Under the pieces are notes generated by a model. That model made no database searches, was not told the origin of the DNA, and saw nothing but the letters and a program-made list of their open reading frames with translations. From Actinomycetota bacterium (GTDB lineage: Bacteria; Actinomycetota; Acidimicrobiia; Acidimicrobiales; JAJPHE01), in NCBI GenBank assembly GCA_027315345.1, contig DAHUYE010000016.1, forward strand, positions 1 to 64,000: a DNA stretch of 64,000 nucleotides. The letters run 5' to 3'. Both the position numbers and the translations under genes were made by a program. This document shows positions 26,694 through 36,410 of this stretch, piece after piece; the first letter of the stretch is position 1; the number at the start of each line of letters is the position of its first letter.

Positions 26694-27860
26694 TCAGCGG
26701 AAGGCCGAGCGGATCCGGGCCCTTATCCCCCCGGAGTCGGGCGGGTTGACCTCCTCGCCCCGCTCGGCGGCGAACTGACGCAGCAGCTCCTCCTCCGCCT
26801 TCGACAGCCCGTTGGGCACGTCCACGACCACCGGCACCAGCAGGTCGCCCCGGCCCCGGCCGTCGGTGCGGGGCACCCCCCGGCCCCTGAGCTTGAAGAC
26901 GCGTCCGCTCTGGGTGCCCGGCGGCACCTCCAGCTCCTCGTCCCCGTCCAGGGTCTGGAAGGGCATCCGGACCCCGAGGGCGGCCTGGGCCATGGAGACG
27001 TGGACGGTCTGGATGAGGTCGTAGCCCTCCCGCTGGAACCGCTCATGGGGCGAGACCATGAGATGCACGTACAGATCCCCGGGCGGACCGTTGCGAGGCC
27101 CGACCGGCCCCCGACCGGTGAGGCGCAGGGTCACCCCGTGGTCCACGCCGGCGGGCACGTCCACCTGCCAGGTGCGGGTCTCGCTGCGCCGGCCGTCCCC
27201 GCCGCAGTCGACACAGGGGCTGCGGACCTCTTCGCCCAAACCACCGCAGCGCTGGCAGGGGGCGGCGGTCACGACCTGGCCCAGGATGGACTGGCGCACC
27301 CGGCGGACCTCCCCGGCCCCGTCGCAGGCCGAGCAGCGGGTGGGCGTCGATCCGGGCCGGGCCCCGCTGCCCGAGCAGGTGGTGCAGACCACGGCGGTGC
27401 GGACGGAGACCTCCTTCTGGGCCCCGAAGACGGCTTCCTCGAAGCTCAGCTGCAGGGCCACCTCGGCATCCGCCCCCCGGGGATGGGGCGAAGGCCGCCG
27501 CCCCGCCCCCCCGAAACCTCCGCCTCCGGCGCCGCCGAAGAAGGCATCGAAGATGTCGTTGAGCCCCCCGCCCCCGAAGAAGGCGTTGGGGTCCATACCC
27601 CCCGGCCCGGCTCCACCGGCCCGGGCCCCGTCGGGGCCGAACATGTCGTAGCGGCGCCGGCGCTCGGGGTCGCGCAGGGTCTCGTAGGCCACCGTGACCG
27701 CCTTGAAGCGCTCCTCGGCCTCGGCGTTGGGCGTGGACCCGTGGGTGTCGGGGTGGAGCTGGCGGGCCAGGCTGCGGTAGGCCCGCTTGATCTCGTCCTC
27801 GGAGGCGTTGCGGCTGACCCCGAGCAGCCCGTAGTAGTCGTCAGAGGCGGCCGGGCTCAT
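26694..27860 (-). CDS. dnaJ: Chaperone DnaJ
   Basis: Hsp40 co-chaperone, 388 residues. The J domain has HPD in RQLHPDTH, followed by a Gly/Phe region (FFGGGGLNDIFDAFF). Four zinc-binding CxxCxGxG repeats are intact: CTTCSGSG, CSACDGAG, CQRCGGLG and CVDCGGDG. The ATG 27860 overlaps the hrcA stop (ATGA), so expression follows the CIRCE-controlled hrcA promoter. Confidence 0.97.
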   Translation of the reverse strand: MSPAASDDYYGLLGVSRNASEDEIKRAYRSLARQLHPDTHGSTPNAEAEERFKAVTVAYETLRDPERRRRYDMFGPDGARAGGAGPGGMDPNAFFGGGGLNDIFDAFFGGAGGGGFGGAGRRPSPHPRGADAEVALQLSFEEAVFGAQKEVSVRTAVVCTTCSGSGARPGSTPTRCSACDGAGEVRRVRQSILGQVVTAAPCQRCGGLGEEVRSPCVDCGGDGRRSETRTWQVDVPAGVDHGVTLRLTGRGPVGPRNGPPGDLYVHLMVSPHERFQREGYDLIQTVHVSMAQAALGVRMPFQTLDGDEELEVPPGTQSGRVFKLRGRGVPRTDGRGRGDLLVPVVVDVPNGLSKAEEELLRQFAAERGEEVNPPDSGGIRARIRSAFR

Positions 27861-28867
27861 CCTTCCTCCAGCCGGCGGTCCAGGCGCTGGCTGACCACCG
27901 CCACCGCCGCCAGGGCCTGGGGGTAGTTCATCCGGGTCGGGCCCAGGACCCCGATGGTGCCCTGGCCGTCCCCGCCGGCGCCGCCGTAGGGGGCCACCAC
28001 CACCGCGCACTCGGCCAGCGGGAGCAGGCCGTGCTCATGGCCGATGGCCACCGACAGACCCCGGTCCAGGACGTCCCGGAGCAGGGAGACCACCACGTAC
28101 TGCTGTTCCAGGGCCCCCAGCACGCTGCGGACGGTGTCGACGGCGTCGAAGGCCGAGGCCATGCGGGAGGCGCCCCCCAGGAAGACCTGCTCGTGATCGG
28201 GGCCGGTGGTGTCGCTCAGGGCGTGGGTGGCCAGGCCGGCCAGGCGGTCCAGCAACTCGTCCCCGGTGGCGGGCAGCACTGGCATGTCCAGCGCCACCCG
28301 GCCCACCAGATGGGCGGAAAGGTGGGCGGACAGGGCCCCGAGCTGCTCGGGGGCGACCTCCTCGGCCAGTTCCAGGCTGTGCTTGACCACGCTGCCGTTG
28401 GACAGGACGGCCACCACCAGGGCCAGCTTGGGGGCCAGGCTGACCACCTGGACCGAACGCAGGCTGGCCGCCTCGGTGGGCGGGCTGACCACCACGGCGG
28501 CGTAGGAGGTCATCTGGGACAGCAGCCGGGAGGTGTCCTGGAGCATCTGCTCCAACTCCCCGTGGGCCTTGGCGAAGAACTCCCGGACCTGCTGGCGGGC
28601 GGCCGGGTCCAGGGGCCCGGCCTGCAGCCGATCGACGAAGAACCGGTATCCCTTGTCCGTCGGTATCCGCCCGGCCGAGGTGTGGGGCTGGACCAGGAAG
28701 CCTTCCTTCTCCAGGGCGGCCAGCTCGTTGCGGACGGTGGCCGAGGACACGGGCACGTCCGGGCGGCCGGCCACGTGGCCGGAGCCGACCGGCTGGGCCG
28801 TTTCGATGTACTCCTCGACGACGGCCCTCAGGATGGCCGCCTTGCGATCGTCCAGCTCGGAGTCCAC
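27857..28867 (-). CDS. hrcA: Heat-inducible repressor HrcA
   Basis: Represses class I heat-shock genes by binding CIRCE. The winged helix is at the N-terminus (AILRAVVEEYIETAQPVGS, then VSSATVRNELAALEKEG and SAGRIPTDKGYRFFVD). I choose GTG 28867 with AAGGAG 6 nt upstream; GTG 28873 would sit directly on that site. It is 336 residues. It is autoregulated through the CIRCE at 28893-28919 and leads hrcA-dnaJ-rsmE. Confidence 0.95.
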   Translation of the reverse strand: MDSELDDRKAAILRAVVEEYIETAQPVGSGHVAGRPDVPVSSATVRNELAALEKEGFLVQPHTSAGRIPTDKGYRFFVDRLQAGPLDPAARQQVREFFAKAHGELEQMLQDTSRLLSQMTSYAAVVVSPPTEAASLRSVQVVSLAPKLALVVAVLSNGSVVKHSLELAEEVAPEQLGALSAHLSAHLVGRVALDMPVLPATGDELLDRLAGLATHALSDTTGPDHEQVFLGGASRMASAFDAVDTVRSVLGALEQQYVVVSLLRDVLDRGLSVAIGHEHGLLPLAECAVVVAPYGGAGGDGQGTIGVLGPTRMNYPQALAAVAVVSQRLDRRLEEG

Positions 28868-28892
28868 AGGCACCTCCTTCTACCGGGCCGCG

Positions 28893-28919
28893 TTGGCACT
28901 CGAGTCTACCGAGTGCCAG
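28893..28919 (-). promoter_or_regulatory. CIRCE operator of hrcA-dnaJ
   Basis: TTGGCACTC, nine bases, GAGTGCCAG. This matches the CIRCE consensus TTAGCACTC-N9-GAGTGCTAA with the inverted repeat complete apart from its outermost base pair. It lies 26 bp upstream of the hrcA start, as expected for the HrcA target. Confidence 0.92.
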
Positions 28920-28954
28920 ACCGGGCCCCGTGGCCCGGGGATAGCCTGCCGCCC

Positions 28955-29626
28955 GTGCCCAACCCGGTGGTGCTGGTCCACGGCTTCGCGTCCTCCTTCC
29001 AACACGGCTGGGCCGAGGACGGCTGGCCCGATCTCCTGGCCGATGAGGGCCGGGAGGTGATCGGCCACGACCTGCCCGGCCACGGGACCGCCGAGAAGCC
29101 CACCGACCCGGCCGCCTACGCCGGGATGGAAGCCGAAGTGATGGCCGGCTTCGCCGATCATCCCGTGGTCGACGCCGTCGGGTTCTCCCTCGGGGCCCGC
29201 ATCCTTCTCACCATCGCCAGCGACCACCCCGAACGCTTCGGCCGCCTGGTGGTCATGGGGGTGGGCGCCAACCTGTTCCGCAACGAGGCCAACGACGCCC
29301 TGGCCGACGCCGTCGAGCACGGGGCCCCGCCCGATCAGATCGGCCTGCGGGTCTTCGAAAAAATGGCCTCCGATCCCCGTAACGACCGCCGAGCCCTGGC
29401 CGCCGTGATGCGCCGGGTACCCCCGCCCCTCGACGCCGCCCGCCTGGGCCGGGTCAGCTGTCCGGTGCTGGTGATCCTGGGGGACAAGGACTTCGCCGGG
29501 CCGGCCGATCCGCTGGTGGAGGCGCTGCCGGACGTGGAGTTCGTCAGCCTGGCCGGGGTGGACCACTTCGCCACCCCCAAGGACTTCCGGGCCATCGACG
29601 CCGCCCTGCGCTTCCTCTCGGCCTGA
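28955..29626 (+). CDS. Alpha/beta hydrolase
   Basis: A 223-residue alpha/beta hydrolase from GTG 28955. HGFASSFQHGW forms the oxyanion region, VGFSLGARIL the nucleophile elbow with Ser, and VILGDKDF and LAGVDHFATP supply the Asp and His of the triad. The cap region is short. It reads away from hrcA, and its promoter region overlaps the CIRCE site, so heat-shock influence is possible. The substrate is unknown. Confidence 0.87.
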   Translation: MPNPVVLVHGFASSFQHGWAEDGWPDLLADEGREVIGHDLPGHGTAEKPTDPAAYAGMEAEVMAGFADHPVVDAVGFSLGARILLTIASDHPERFGRLVVMGVGANLFRNEANDALADAVEHGAPPDQIGLRVFEKMASDPRNDRRALAAVMRRVPPPLDAARLGRVSCPVLVILGDKDFAGPADPLVEALPDVEFVSLAGVDHFATPKDFRAIDAALRFLSA

Positions 29627-29659
29627 GGGGCCCGGCCGGGACCGGCTAGAAAGTCGCCC

Positions 29660-30625
29660 ATGCGCACGCGACTGACCGACGTCCTCGGAATCGAATACCC
29701 CGTGATGCTGGCCGGCATGGGCGGGGTCTCCTACTCGGCCCTGGTGACGGCGGTGTCGGAGGCGGGGGGCTTCGGCTGCCTGGGCGCCTCCACCATGGGG
29801 ATGGACCAGATGGTCGCGGAGATGGCAGCGGTGCGGGCGGCCACGTCCAAGCCCTTCGGCGTCGATCTGCTCACGGCCGCCTCCCGGGACATGGGGGCCC
29901 AGGTGGAGAAGATCGTCGAGGCCGGCGCCAACGTCTTCGTGGCCGGCCTGGGCGTTCCCCGGGATGTCATCGAGCAGTGCCACCGCTCCGGTCTGCTGGT
30001 GGCCAACATGTGCGGAAAGGTCGACCACGCCCGCCGGGCCGTCGAGGCCGGCTGTGACCTGGTCATCGCCCAGGGCACCGAGGCCGGCGGCCACACCGGG
30101 CAGGTGGCCACCATGCCCCTGGTGCCCCAGATCGTCGACGCCGTCGGGGACCGGGTCCCGGTGGTGGCGGCCGGGGGCATCTTCGACGGCCGGGGCCTGG
30201 CCGCCGCCCTGGCCCTGGGCGCCGATGGCATCTGGGTCGGCACCCGCTTCATCGCCACGCCCGAAGCCCGCTCGGTGCCGGGTTACAAGGAGGCGCTGGT
30301 CCGCACCCACGAGGACGGCACCGTCATCACCCGGGCCTACACGGGCAAGACGCTGCGGGCGGTGCGCAACACCTACAACACGTGGTGGGAGACCCACACC
30401 GATGAGCTGCAGCCCTTCCCCAACCAGATCGGCCGCTCCGGCGCCGACGGGGCGATGCACCTCGGCGGGGGCCCGGACGCCGAGGTCGACCCGGACAAGG
30501 AGTGCTACCCGGCCGGCCAGGGCGTGGGCGCCATCAGCGAGCTGGTCCCGGCCGCCGAACTCGTCCGCCGCTTCGTGGCCGAGGCCGAAGAAGCCCTGGA
30601 CCGCATGGCCTCCGTCCGGGTCTAA
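29660..30625 (+). CDS. Nitronate monooxygenase family flavoprotein
   Basis: A 321-residue FMN-dependent TIM-barrel enzyme of the nitronate monooxygenase (2-nitropropane dioxygenase) family. Visible are [17 protein letters not shown] at the N-terminus, the [10 protein letters not shown] motif with the catalytic histidine, and the FMN phosphate loop [12 protein letters not shown]. It ends by overlapping the convergent lepA stop by 4 bp. It may detoxify nitronates, or be one of the many uncharacterised relatives. Confidence 0.9.
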   Translation: MRTRLTDVLGIEYPVMLAGMGGVSYSALVTAVSEAGGFGCLGASTMGMDQMVAEMAAVRAATSKPFGVDLLTAASRDMGAQVEKIVEAGANVFVAGLGVPRDVIEQCHRSGLLVANMCGKVDHARRAVEAGCDLVIAQGTEAGGHTGQVATMPLVPQIVDAVGDRVPVVAAGGIFDGRGLAAALALGADGIWVGTRFIATPEARSVPGYKEALVRTHEDGTVITRAYTGKTLRAVRNTYNTWWETHTDELQPFPNQIGRSGADGAMHLGGGPDAEVDPDKECYPAGQGVGAISELVPAAELVRRFVAEAEEALDRMASVRV

Positions 30626-32403
30626 TCCTCCAGGCGGAGGGCAGAGATGAAGGCTTCTTGGGGCACTTCGACCCGGCCGATGGACTTCATCCGCTTCTTG
30701 CCTTCCTTCTGGCGCTCCAGCAACTTGCGCTTGCGGGTGATGTCACCGCCGTAGCACTTGGCCAGCACGTCCTTGCGCTTGGCCTTGACCGTCTCCCGGG
30801 CGATGATCCGCCCGGCTATGGACGCCTGGATGGGAACGTCGAAGAGCTGCCGCGGGATCAACTCGCGCAGCTTCTCGGTCATGCGCCGGCCGTAGTCGTA
30901 AGCCTTGGATTTGTGCATGACGGTGGAGAAGGCGTCCACCGGCACGCCGTTGAGCACGACGTCGATCTTGACCAGATCGGAGGCCTCGTAGCCGGCCGGC
31001 TCGTAGTCGAGGCTGGCGTAACCCTTGGTCCGGCTCTTGAGCTGGTCGAAGAAGTCGACCACCACCTCGGCCAGGGGGATGCGGTAGATGAGCTCGATGC
31101 GCTCGGGGGAGAGGTATTCCATCTTCACCATGTCGCCCCGCCGTGACTGGCACAGTTCCATCACCGTGCCGGTGTACTCGGAGGGCAGCAGCACGGTGGC
31201 GTTGAGGAAGGGCTCTTCGATGGCCGAGAGCAGATTGGGGGCGGGCAGGTCGGACGGGTTGTCCACCTCGACTACTTCGCCGTTCACCAGCGTGGCCCGG
31301 TAGGCCACCGAGGGAGCGGTGGCGATCAGGCTCAGATCGAACTCGCGCTCCAGGCGCTCCCGCACGATTTCCATGTGCAGCAGGCCGAGGAACCCGCAGC
31401 GGAAGCCGAAACCGAGAGCCCCGGACGTCTCCGGCTCGTAGGTGAAGCTGGAGTCGTTGAGCCGGAGCTTCTCCAGTGAGTCGCGCAGGTCGGAGTACTC
31501 GTCCCCGTCCACGGGATACAGCCCGCAGAAGACCATGGGCTTGGGATCCATGTACCCCGGCAGCGGTTCGGCCACCGGATGAGCCGCCAAAGTTACCGTC
31601 TCCCCCGATCGGGCCTCCCCCACATCCTTGATGCCGGCAATGAGGTAACCCACCTCCCCCGGGCCCAGGCTGATCACGGGCCGGGGCACCGGGGTGCGCA
31701 CCCCGATCTCTTCCACGTCGTGGGTGGCGCCGGTCTGCATGAACCGCAGCCGGGCCCCGGTCTTGAGGGTGCCCTCCATGACGCGGAGCGAGCTGACCAC
31801 GCCCCGGTACTGGTCGTAATAGGAGTCGAAGATGAGGGCGGCCAGATCGGCATCCGGGTCACCGCCGGGAGGCGGGATGCGCTCGACCACCGCATCGAGC
31901 AGTTCGGCCACGCCCTCCCCGGTCTTGGCCGAGATGTGCAGGATGTCGGAGGCGGCCAGGCCGAGGACGTTCTCGATCTCCTTGGCGTGGCGCTCGGGCT
32001 CGGCGGCGGGCAGGTCGATCTTGTTGAGGGCGGCCACGATCTCCAGATCGTTCTCCAGGGCCAGGTAGCAGTTGGCCAGGGTCTGGGCCTCGATGCCCTG
32101 GGAAGCGTCCACCAGGAGGATGACGCCCTCGCAGGCGGCCAGGCTGCGGCTGACCTCGTAGCCGAAGTCGACATGTCCCGGGGTGTCGATCAGATGCAGC
32201 ACGTGGTCGCGCCAGTGGACCCTCACGTTCTGGGCCTTGATGGTGATGCCCCGCTCCCGCTCGATGTCCATGGAGTCGAGGTACTGCGCCCGCATATCCC
32301 GGGGGTCGACGGCCCCGGTCAGCTCCAGGATGCGGTCGGACAGGGTCGACTTACCGTGATCGATGTGGGCGATGATGGACAGGTTGCGGATGTGGGAGGG
32401 CAC
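30622..32403 (-). CDS. lepA: Translation elongation factor 4 (LepA)
   Basis: Ribosome-associated GTPase acting in elongation or initiation under stress, 593 residues. G motifs: [18 protein letters not shown] and ALNKIDLP. The EF4-specific C-terminal domain is intact ([21 protein letters not shown] and [15 protein letters not shown]). Its usual operon partners differ here: a 2-hydroxyacid dehydrogenase lies upstream, rpsT and holA further on. Confidence 0.98.
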   Translation of the reverse strand: MPSHIRNLSIIAHIDHGKSTLSDRILELTGAVDPRDMRAQYLDSMDIERERGITIKAQNVRVHWRDHVLHLIDTPGHVDFGYEVSRSLAACEGVILLVDASQGIEAQTLANCYLALENDLEIVAALNKIDLPAAEPERHAKEIENVLGLAASDILHISAKTGEGVAELLDAVVERIPPPGGDPDADLAALIFDSYYDQYRGVVSSLRVMEGTLKTGARLRFMQTGATHDVEEIGVRTPVPRPVISLGPGEVGYLIAGIKDVGEARSGETVTLAAHPVAEPLPGYMDPKPMVFCGLYPVDGDEYSDLRDSLEKLRLNDSSFTYEPETSGALGFGFRCGFLGLLHMEIVRERLEREFDLSLIATAPSVAYRATLVNGEVVEVDNPSDLPAPNLLSAIEEPFLNATVLLPSEYTGTVMELCQSRRGDMVKMEYLSPERIELIYRIPLAEVVVDFFDQLKSRTKGYASLDYEPAGYEASDLVKIDVVLNGVPVDAFSTVMHKSKAYDYGRRMTEKLRELIPRQLFDVPIQASIAGRIIARETVKAKRKDVLAKCYGGDITRKRKLLERQKEGKKRMKSIGRVEVPQEAFISALRLED

Positions 32404-32421
32404 GGGTCTGGGGCAGCCGGC

Positions 32422-33339
32422 TCAGTAGCCCAGGTCGGGGTCGATGAGCCCGATCAGCTCCTCGCCCCTCCCGAAGCGGCCCACGTTCTGGCGGATGCGC
32501 TCCGACAGGGGCGCGGCGGCCATGGCCGGAGTGTTGGCGGAATGCGGGGTGATGATGCAGTTGGGCAGGGTCCAGAGCGGGTGCCCGTCCGGCAGCGGCT
32601 CGGGGTCGGTGACGTCGAGAGCGGCCCCGCCGATGGCCACTCGGGTCAGAGCGTCGACCAGGTCATCGGTGCGGATGTGGCGGCCCCGGGCCACGTTGAC
32701 CAACCAGGCCTCCGGGCGCATGGCGCCCAGTTGGGCGGCGCCGATCAGACCTTCCGTCTCGGGGGTGAGGGCCAGAGCCAGCACCACCAGGTCGGCCATC
32801 CCGATGGCGTCGAGCAGGTGCTCGGGGGTCAGGGTCCGATCCGCCCCGGGCAGGGCGTCACGGCTGCGCCTGACCACCACGTTCCGGGTGCCGAAGGGTC
32901 CGAGCAGGCGCAACAGGGACTCGGTGATGCCGCCCCCGCCCACGATGCAGACGTCCCGGCCGTGCAGGACCCGGCCGGTGGGCCGGGCCCAGCTGGTGGC
33001 CCGGGCCGACCCCCCGATGTGGCGCATACCGGCCAGGGCCAGGGCCAGGGCGTGTTCGGCCACGGCGTCGGCGTAGACGCCTTTGGCGCAGGTCCAGGTC
33101 CGGCCGTCGCTGAACCGGCCCGTCCCCGCGAAGCCCTCCACCCCGGCCAGGGGCAGCTGCACCCAGCGGATGTCCGGCCCCGCCTCCAGGGCCTCGCTCA
33201 GGCCCTCATCGCTCCAGGCCGCCATCCAGACCAGGGCTTCCGCCTCGGCCGGCTCGACCAGGGTGCCCCCTGCCGAGAGCACCGCCTCTTCCACCCAGTC
33301 CACCCCGCGCGGGACCACGGCTATGCGGGGGGAGGGCAC
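32422..33339 (-). CDS. D-isomer-specific 2-hydroxyacid dehydrogenase family protein
   Basis: A 305-residue NAD(P)-dependent oxidoreductase. The Rossmann loop is VCIVGGGGITESLLRLL, the catalytic Arg is in LVNVARGRHI, and the Asp/Glu and His positions are in DVTDPEPLPDGHPLW and ITPHSANT. It resembles hydroxypyruvate/glyoxylate reductase or phosphoglycerate-dehydrogenase-like proteins. It reads with lepA, 18 bp upstream of it. Confidence 0.9.
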   Translation of the reverse strand: MPSPRIAVVPRGVDWVEEAVLSAGGTLVEPAEAEALVWMAAWSDEGLSEALEAGPDIRWVQLPLAGVEGFAGTGRFSDGRTWTCAKGVYADAVAEHALALALAGMRHIGGSARATSWARPTGRVLHGRDVCIVGGGGITESLLRLLGPFGTRNVVVRRSRDALPGADRTLTPEHLLDAIGMADLVVLALALTPETEGLIGAAQLGAMRPEAWLVNVARGRHIRTDDLVDALTRVAIGGAALDVTDPEPLPDGHPLWTLPNCIITPHSANTPAMAAAPLSERIRQNVGRFGRGEELIGLIDPDLGY

Positions 33340-33451
33340 CCCTCCAGCCTACGGGCTGGATATGGCCGTCAACTGCTAGCATCTGCGGGTTCCCGGATGG
33401 CCCCAAGGCCCCGGTGACACCCTTCTCTTCGTAAGCGAGCGCCGGACAGTC

Positions 33452-33724
33452 ATGGCCAACATCAAGAGTCAGATCAAGCGGAACCGTCAGAACGAGCGGC
33501 TGCGCGAGCGGAACAAGGCCGTTCGCTCCGAGCTCAAGACCCGGGTCAAGAACGCTGTGCGGTCGGCCGAGGACGGGGCGGACAACACCACCGAGTCGCT
33601 TCGCCTGGCCATCAAGCGCCTGGACAAGGCGGCGGCCAAAGGCATCATCCATAAGAACCAGGCTGCCAACCGGAAGTCCGCCCTGGTCCGCCGCATCACC
33701 GGCCTCCAGCAGACCTCCTCCTAG
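33452..33724 (+). CDS. rpsT: 30S ribosomal protein S20
   Basis: Primary 16S rRNA-binding protein, 90 residues, highly basic: [20 protein letters not shown], then three long helices ending RKSALVRRI. Its 3' end overlaps that of the convergent holA by about 29 bp. The pairing of rpsT and holA is common in actinobacteria. Confidence 0.98.
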   Translation: MANIKSQIKRNRQNERLRERNKAVRSELKTRVKNAVRSAEDGADNTTESLRLAIKRLDKAAAKGIIHKNQAANRKSALVRRITGLQQTSS

Positions 33725-34709
33725 CCCCCCCGGGCTGGCTGCGGCGCGGCCCCAGGCGGGCCAGGCGGCCTACCAGCACCTCCAGCACCGCCTCCCCGGG
33801 CACGGCCGTCCGGCCCCGCAGGTCGATGTCGGCTTCGTAGATGAGGCCCATGGCCCTGGCGATGACGGCATGGCCCAGCCGGCCGGCCTGGGTGCGGGCC
33901 TTGGAGGCGGGAAAGGTGCTGCGCAGGCCCAGCAGGCTGGCCGCCTCGGCGTCGCTGGTGACCCCGGCCCCGTCCAACCTGGCCATGGCCGAGAAGTGCC
34001 GGTGCAGAGTCGCCAGCACCACCAGGGGGTGCCGGGCCCCCGAACCCATGAGCCGGTGCAGGGCCACCAGGGCGGCGCCGGCATCGCCCCGGTCGATGGC
34101 GTCGGTCAGCTCCCAGGGCGCCGTCGAACCGGCCTCGCCCAGGAACGGCTCCAGCTCGGTCACCCCCACTCTGGCCCCGGGCCCGTAGGCGGCGCTGACG
34201 GCGCCGACTATCCCGGCCAGCCGGCCCAGGTCCTCCCCGAGGTGTTCCCCCAGGGCCGCCCCGGCGGCGGCGTCGAAGTTGACCGGGGCCTCTCGCAGCC
34301 GGGCCACCAGCCACTGGGTCCGGCCCTTGCCCGACGGCGTGGCGGCGTCGACCACGTGGCCAACCTGGCGCACGGCGGTCAGGAGGCGGGCCGGGACGGC
34401 CCCGGTGGCGGCCAGGACCAGACTGGTGGTTTCGCTGGGCGAGTCCAGATAGGCGACCAGGCGGTCCACGTCGGCCGCCGGCAGCCGGCCCAGGTCCCGG
34501 ATGAGGACGGTGCGCCGGTCGGCCAGGAACGGCGGGGTCAGGCAGGCATCGATGACGGCGCCGATGTCGGGCTCATCGGAGGAGAGATCCTCGAGGCCCA
34601 GGCCGCTCGGGTCCGTGGCGGTGACCTCGGCCAGCAGCCCGGACAGCGACTGGGACACCAGGGCCGGGTCGTCCCCCTTGACCAGGTACACGGGCAGCGG
34701 CGCCGTCAC
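33696..34709 (-). CDS. holA: DNA polymerase III delta subunit
   Basis: Clamp-loader delta subunit that opens the beta clamp; 337 residues from GTG 34709, overlapping the preceding stop as GTGA. It follows the family plan: [16 protein letters not shown] at the N-terminus, [18 protein letters not shown], the central [12 protein letters not shown] and the C-terminal collar helices. The tail is Arg/Gly-rich and extends past the rpsT stop on the other strand. Confidence 0.93.
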   Translation of the reverse strand: MTAPLPVYLVKGDDPALVSQSLSGLLAEVTATDPSGLGLEDLSSDEPDIGAVIDACLTPPFLADRRTVLIRDLGRLPAADVDRLVAYLDSPSETTSLVLAATGAVPARLLTAVRQVGHVVDAATPSGKGRTQWLVARLREAPVNFDAAAGAALGEHLGEDLGRLAGIVGAVSAAYGPGARVGVTELEPFLGEAGSTAPWELTDAIDRGDAGAALVALHRLMGSGARHPLVVLATLHRHFSAMARLDGAGVTSDAEAASLLGLRSTFPASKARTQAGRLGHAVIARAMGLIYEADIDLRGRTAVPGEAVLEVLVGRLARLGPRRSQPGGARRRSAGGR

Positions 34710-35599
34710 CGGCCTGCCGCCCCCCGGCCCACCGGCGGCGCCGCCACGGGGCCGGCCGCCGCCTCCAGCACCGCCGCCAGCGTGTCGCGGACCCGGCGCA
34801 CCCCCTTGACGTCGTGGACCCGCAGCACCCTCGCCCCCCGGGCGATGCCCAGGGCGCACGCCGCCAGGGTGGCCTCCCGCCGCTCCCCCACCTCCAGGTC
34901 GAGCAGCCGGCCCAGAAAGGTCTTGTTGGACGCCGACAGCAGCAGCGGGAAGCCGAGCCCGGCCAGGCGGTCCGAGGCCCGCAGCAGCACCAGCGACTGC
35001 GGCCACGTCTTGCCCAGATCCAGGCCGGCATCGACCACGATCCGCTCGGAGGGAATGCCGGCGGCGGCGGCCCGGGCCGCCATGTCCTCCAGGGCGGCGG
35101 CCACGTCCTCCACCACGTCGGCGTAGACCGGCTCGGGGTCCGGGATGCGCGGCCCCAGGCGGATGTGGGTGGCCACCACCGCCGCCCCGGCCTCGGCGGC
35201 GGCCGGCAGGTAGTCAGGGTCGGAGAAGCCGCTGATGTCGTTGCCCATCACCGCCCCCGCCCCGTAGGCCAGCCGGGCCACCCGGGCGTTCCACGTATCC
35301 ACCGACACCGGCACCTCGAAGCGCTCGACCAGGGCCTCCACCGCCGGCACCACCCGCTCGATCTCCTCCTCCAGTCCGACCTCGGGACCGGGACCGGCCT
35401 TGACCCCGCCCACGTCGAGGATGTCGGCCCCGTCCGCCACCAAACCGGCCGCCCGGTCGAGCATGGCCCCGAGGGAGAAGTGGGATCCTCGGTCGTAGAA
35501 GGAGTCGGGGGTCCGGTTGAGAATGCCCATGACCAGGGCCCGGCTGCGCAGGTCATAACCGCGCCCGCCCAGTTCGAGGCCAGTCCCCGCCGCCGCCAC
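34706..35599 (-). CDS. FolP2-like dihydropteroate synthase homologue
   Basis: A 297-residue pterin-binding TIM barrel. MGILNRTPDSFYDRG and DVGGVKAGPGPEV are visible, with SVDTWNARVA and GNDISGFSD following. In true DHPS the second loop reads GGESTRPG; here it is GGVKAGPG, as in mycobacterial FolP2, which I recall as lacking DHPS activity. The pABA-binding loop is therefore altered and folate synthesis is doubtful. It is coupled to holA by GTGA. Confidence 0.85.
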   Translation of the reverse strand: MAAAGTGLELGGRGYDLRSRALVMGILNRTPDSFYDRGSHFSLGAMLDRAAGLVADGADILDVGGVKAGPGPEVGLEEEIERVVPAVEALVERFEVPVSVDTWNARVARLAYGAGAVMGNDISGFSDPDYLPAAAEAGAAVVATHIRLGPRIPDPEPVYADVVEDVAAALEDMAARAAAAGIPSERIVVDAGLDLGKTWPQSLVLLRASDRLAGLGFPLLLSASNKTFLGRLLDLEVGERREATLAACALGIARGARVLRVHDVKGVRRVRDTLAAVLEAAAGPVAAPPVGRGAAGR

Positions 35600-35607
35600 C
35601 GGGCGGC

Positions 35608-36321
35608 TCAGAACAGGCGCGCCGTCAGGGCCCGGCGATAGGTGGCGGTGCGGGGATCGTCCGGCCCCATCGTCTCCAGCAGATCGACGAACTCCTGCCT
35701 CGCCTCGTCATCCCCCTTCACCCGATCGAGCAGGGCGTCCAGGCGGGCTTCCATGCCGTCCTCGGCGGCCCGGGCCACCGGAGCCTGACCCCCGAGCCGG
35801 GCCAGGGCGGCTATGCGGCGGGTGTCGGCATCCTCGGGGATGCGGGCCAGCAGGGCGAGGGTCTCCTCCTCCTCTCCCCGCTCGGCCAGGATCTCGGCCA
35901 GGCCGACCACGGCGGCCCGGTGGTCGTGTTGAAGCTCCAGGGCACGGCGCAGGGAGGCTTCGTCCCCGGCCTGGGCCAGGAGGTCGGCCTCGGTGGGCTG
36001 GGGCGCGAGCTTGGACACCCAGTCCCGCACCGCCGCCTCGGGCAGGGCCCCTATGAAGGAGTCCACCACCTGGCGGCCCTTGATGGCATAGACGGCCGGG
36101 ATGGACTGGACCCGGAAGGCCTGGCCGATGCCCGGGTTCTCGTCCACGTTCACCTTGGCCAGCTCCACGGCGCCGTCCGTGGCGCCGACCACCCGCTCCA
36201 GGATGGGGCCGAGGGTCTTGCACGGGCCGCACCAGGGGGCCCACAGGTCCACCACCACCGGGACGGAATCCGAGCGGGCCAGGACATCGGCCTCGAAAGT
36301 GGCGTCGGTTACGTCGATCAT
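35608..36321 (-). CDS. Thioredoxin-TPR protein (CnoX/YbbN-like)
   Basis: A 237-residue protein: thioredoxin domain (residues 1-105) with an intact WCGPC active site (LWAPWCGPCK) and cis-Pro in SIPAV, then a helical TPR-like half (TEADLLAQAGDEASLRRALE, to the C-terminus). This two-part layout is that of CnoX/YbbN holdases that protect proteins under oxidative stress. Unlike E. coli CnoX (SxxC), both cysteines are present, so redox activity is likely. It is the first gene of a minus-strand set with the folP2-like gene and holA. Confidence 0.9.
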   Translation of the reverse strand: MIDVTDATFEADVLARSDSVPVVVDLWAPWCGPCKTLGPILERVVGATDGAVELAKVNVDENPGIGQAFRVQSIPAVYAIKGRQVVDSFIGALPEAAVRDWVSKLAPQPTEADLLAQAGDEASLRRALELQHDHRAAVVGLAEILAERGEEEETLALLARIPEDADTRRIAALARLGGQAPVARAAEDGMEARLDALLDRVKGDDEARQEFVDLLETMGPDDPRTATYRRALTARLF

Positions 36322-36410
36322 CGACTTCGACGTTACCTGCCCCGGACCGGGCCGGACCGGGCCGGGCCCGTCCGGGGCCGGCGCCGTGGAGGACCGGTAG
36401 GTTTCTTTCC

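Noticed and set aside
28031-28954. N-terminal extension of the hydrolase frame at 28955
   Set aside because: It is the antisense of hrcA and lacks any domain; the hydrolase fold starts at 28955.
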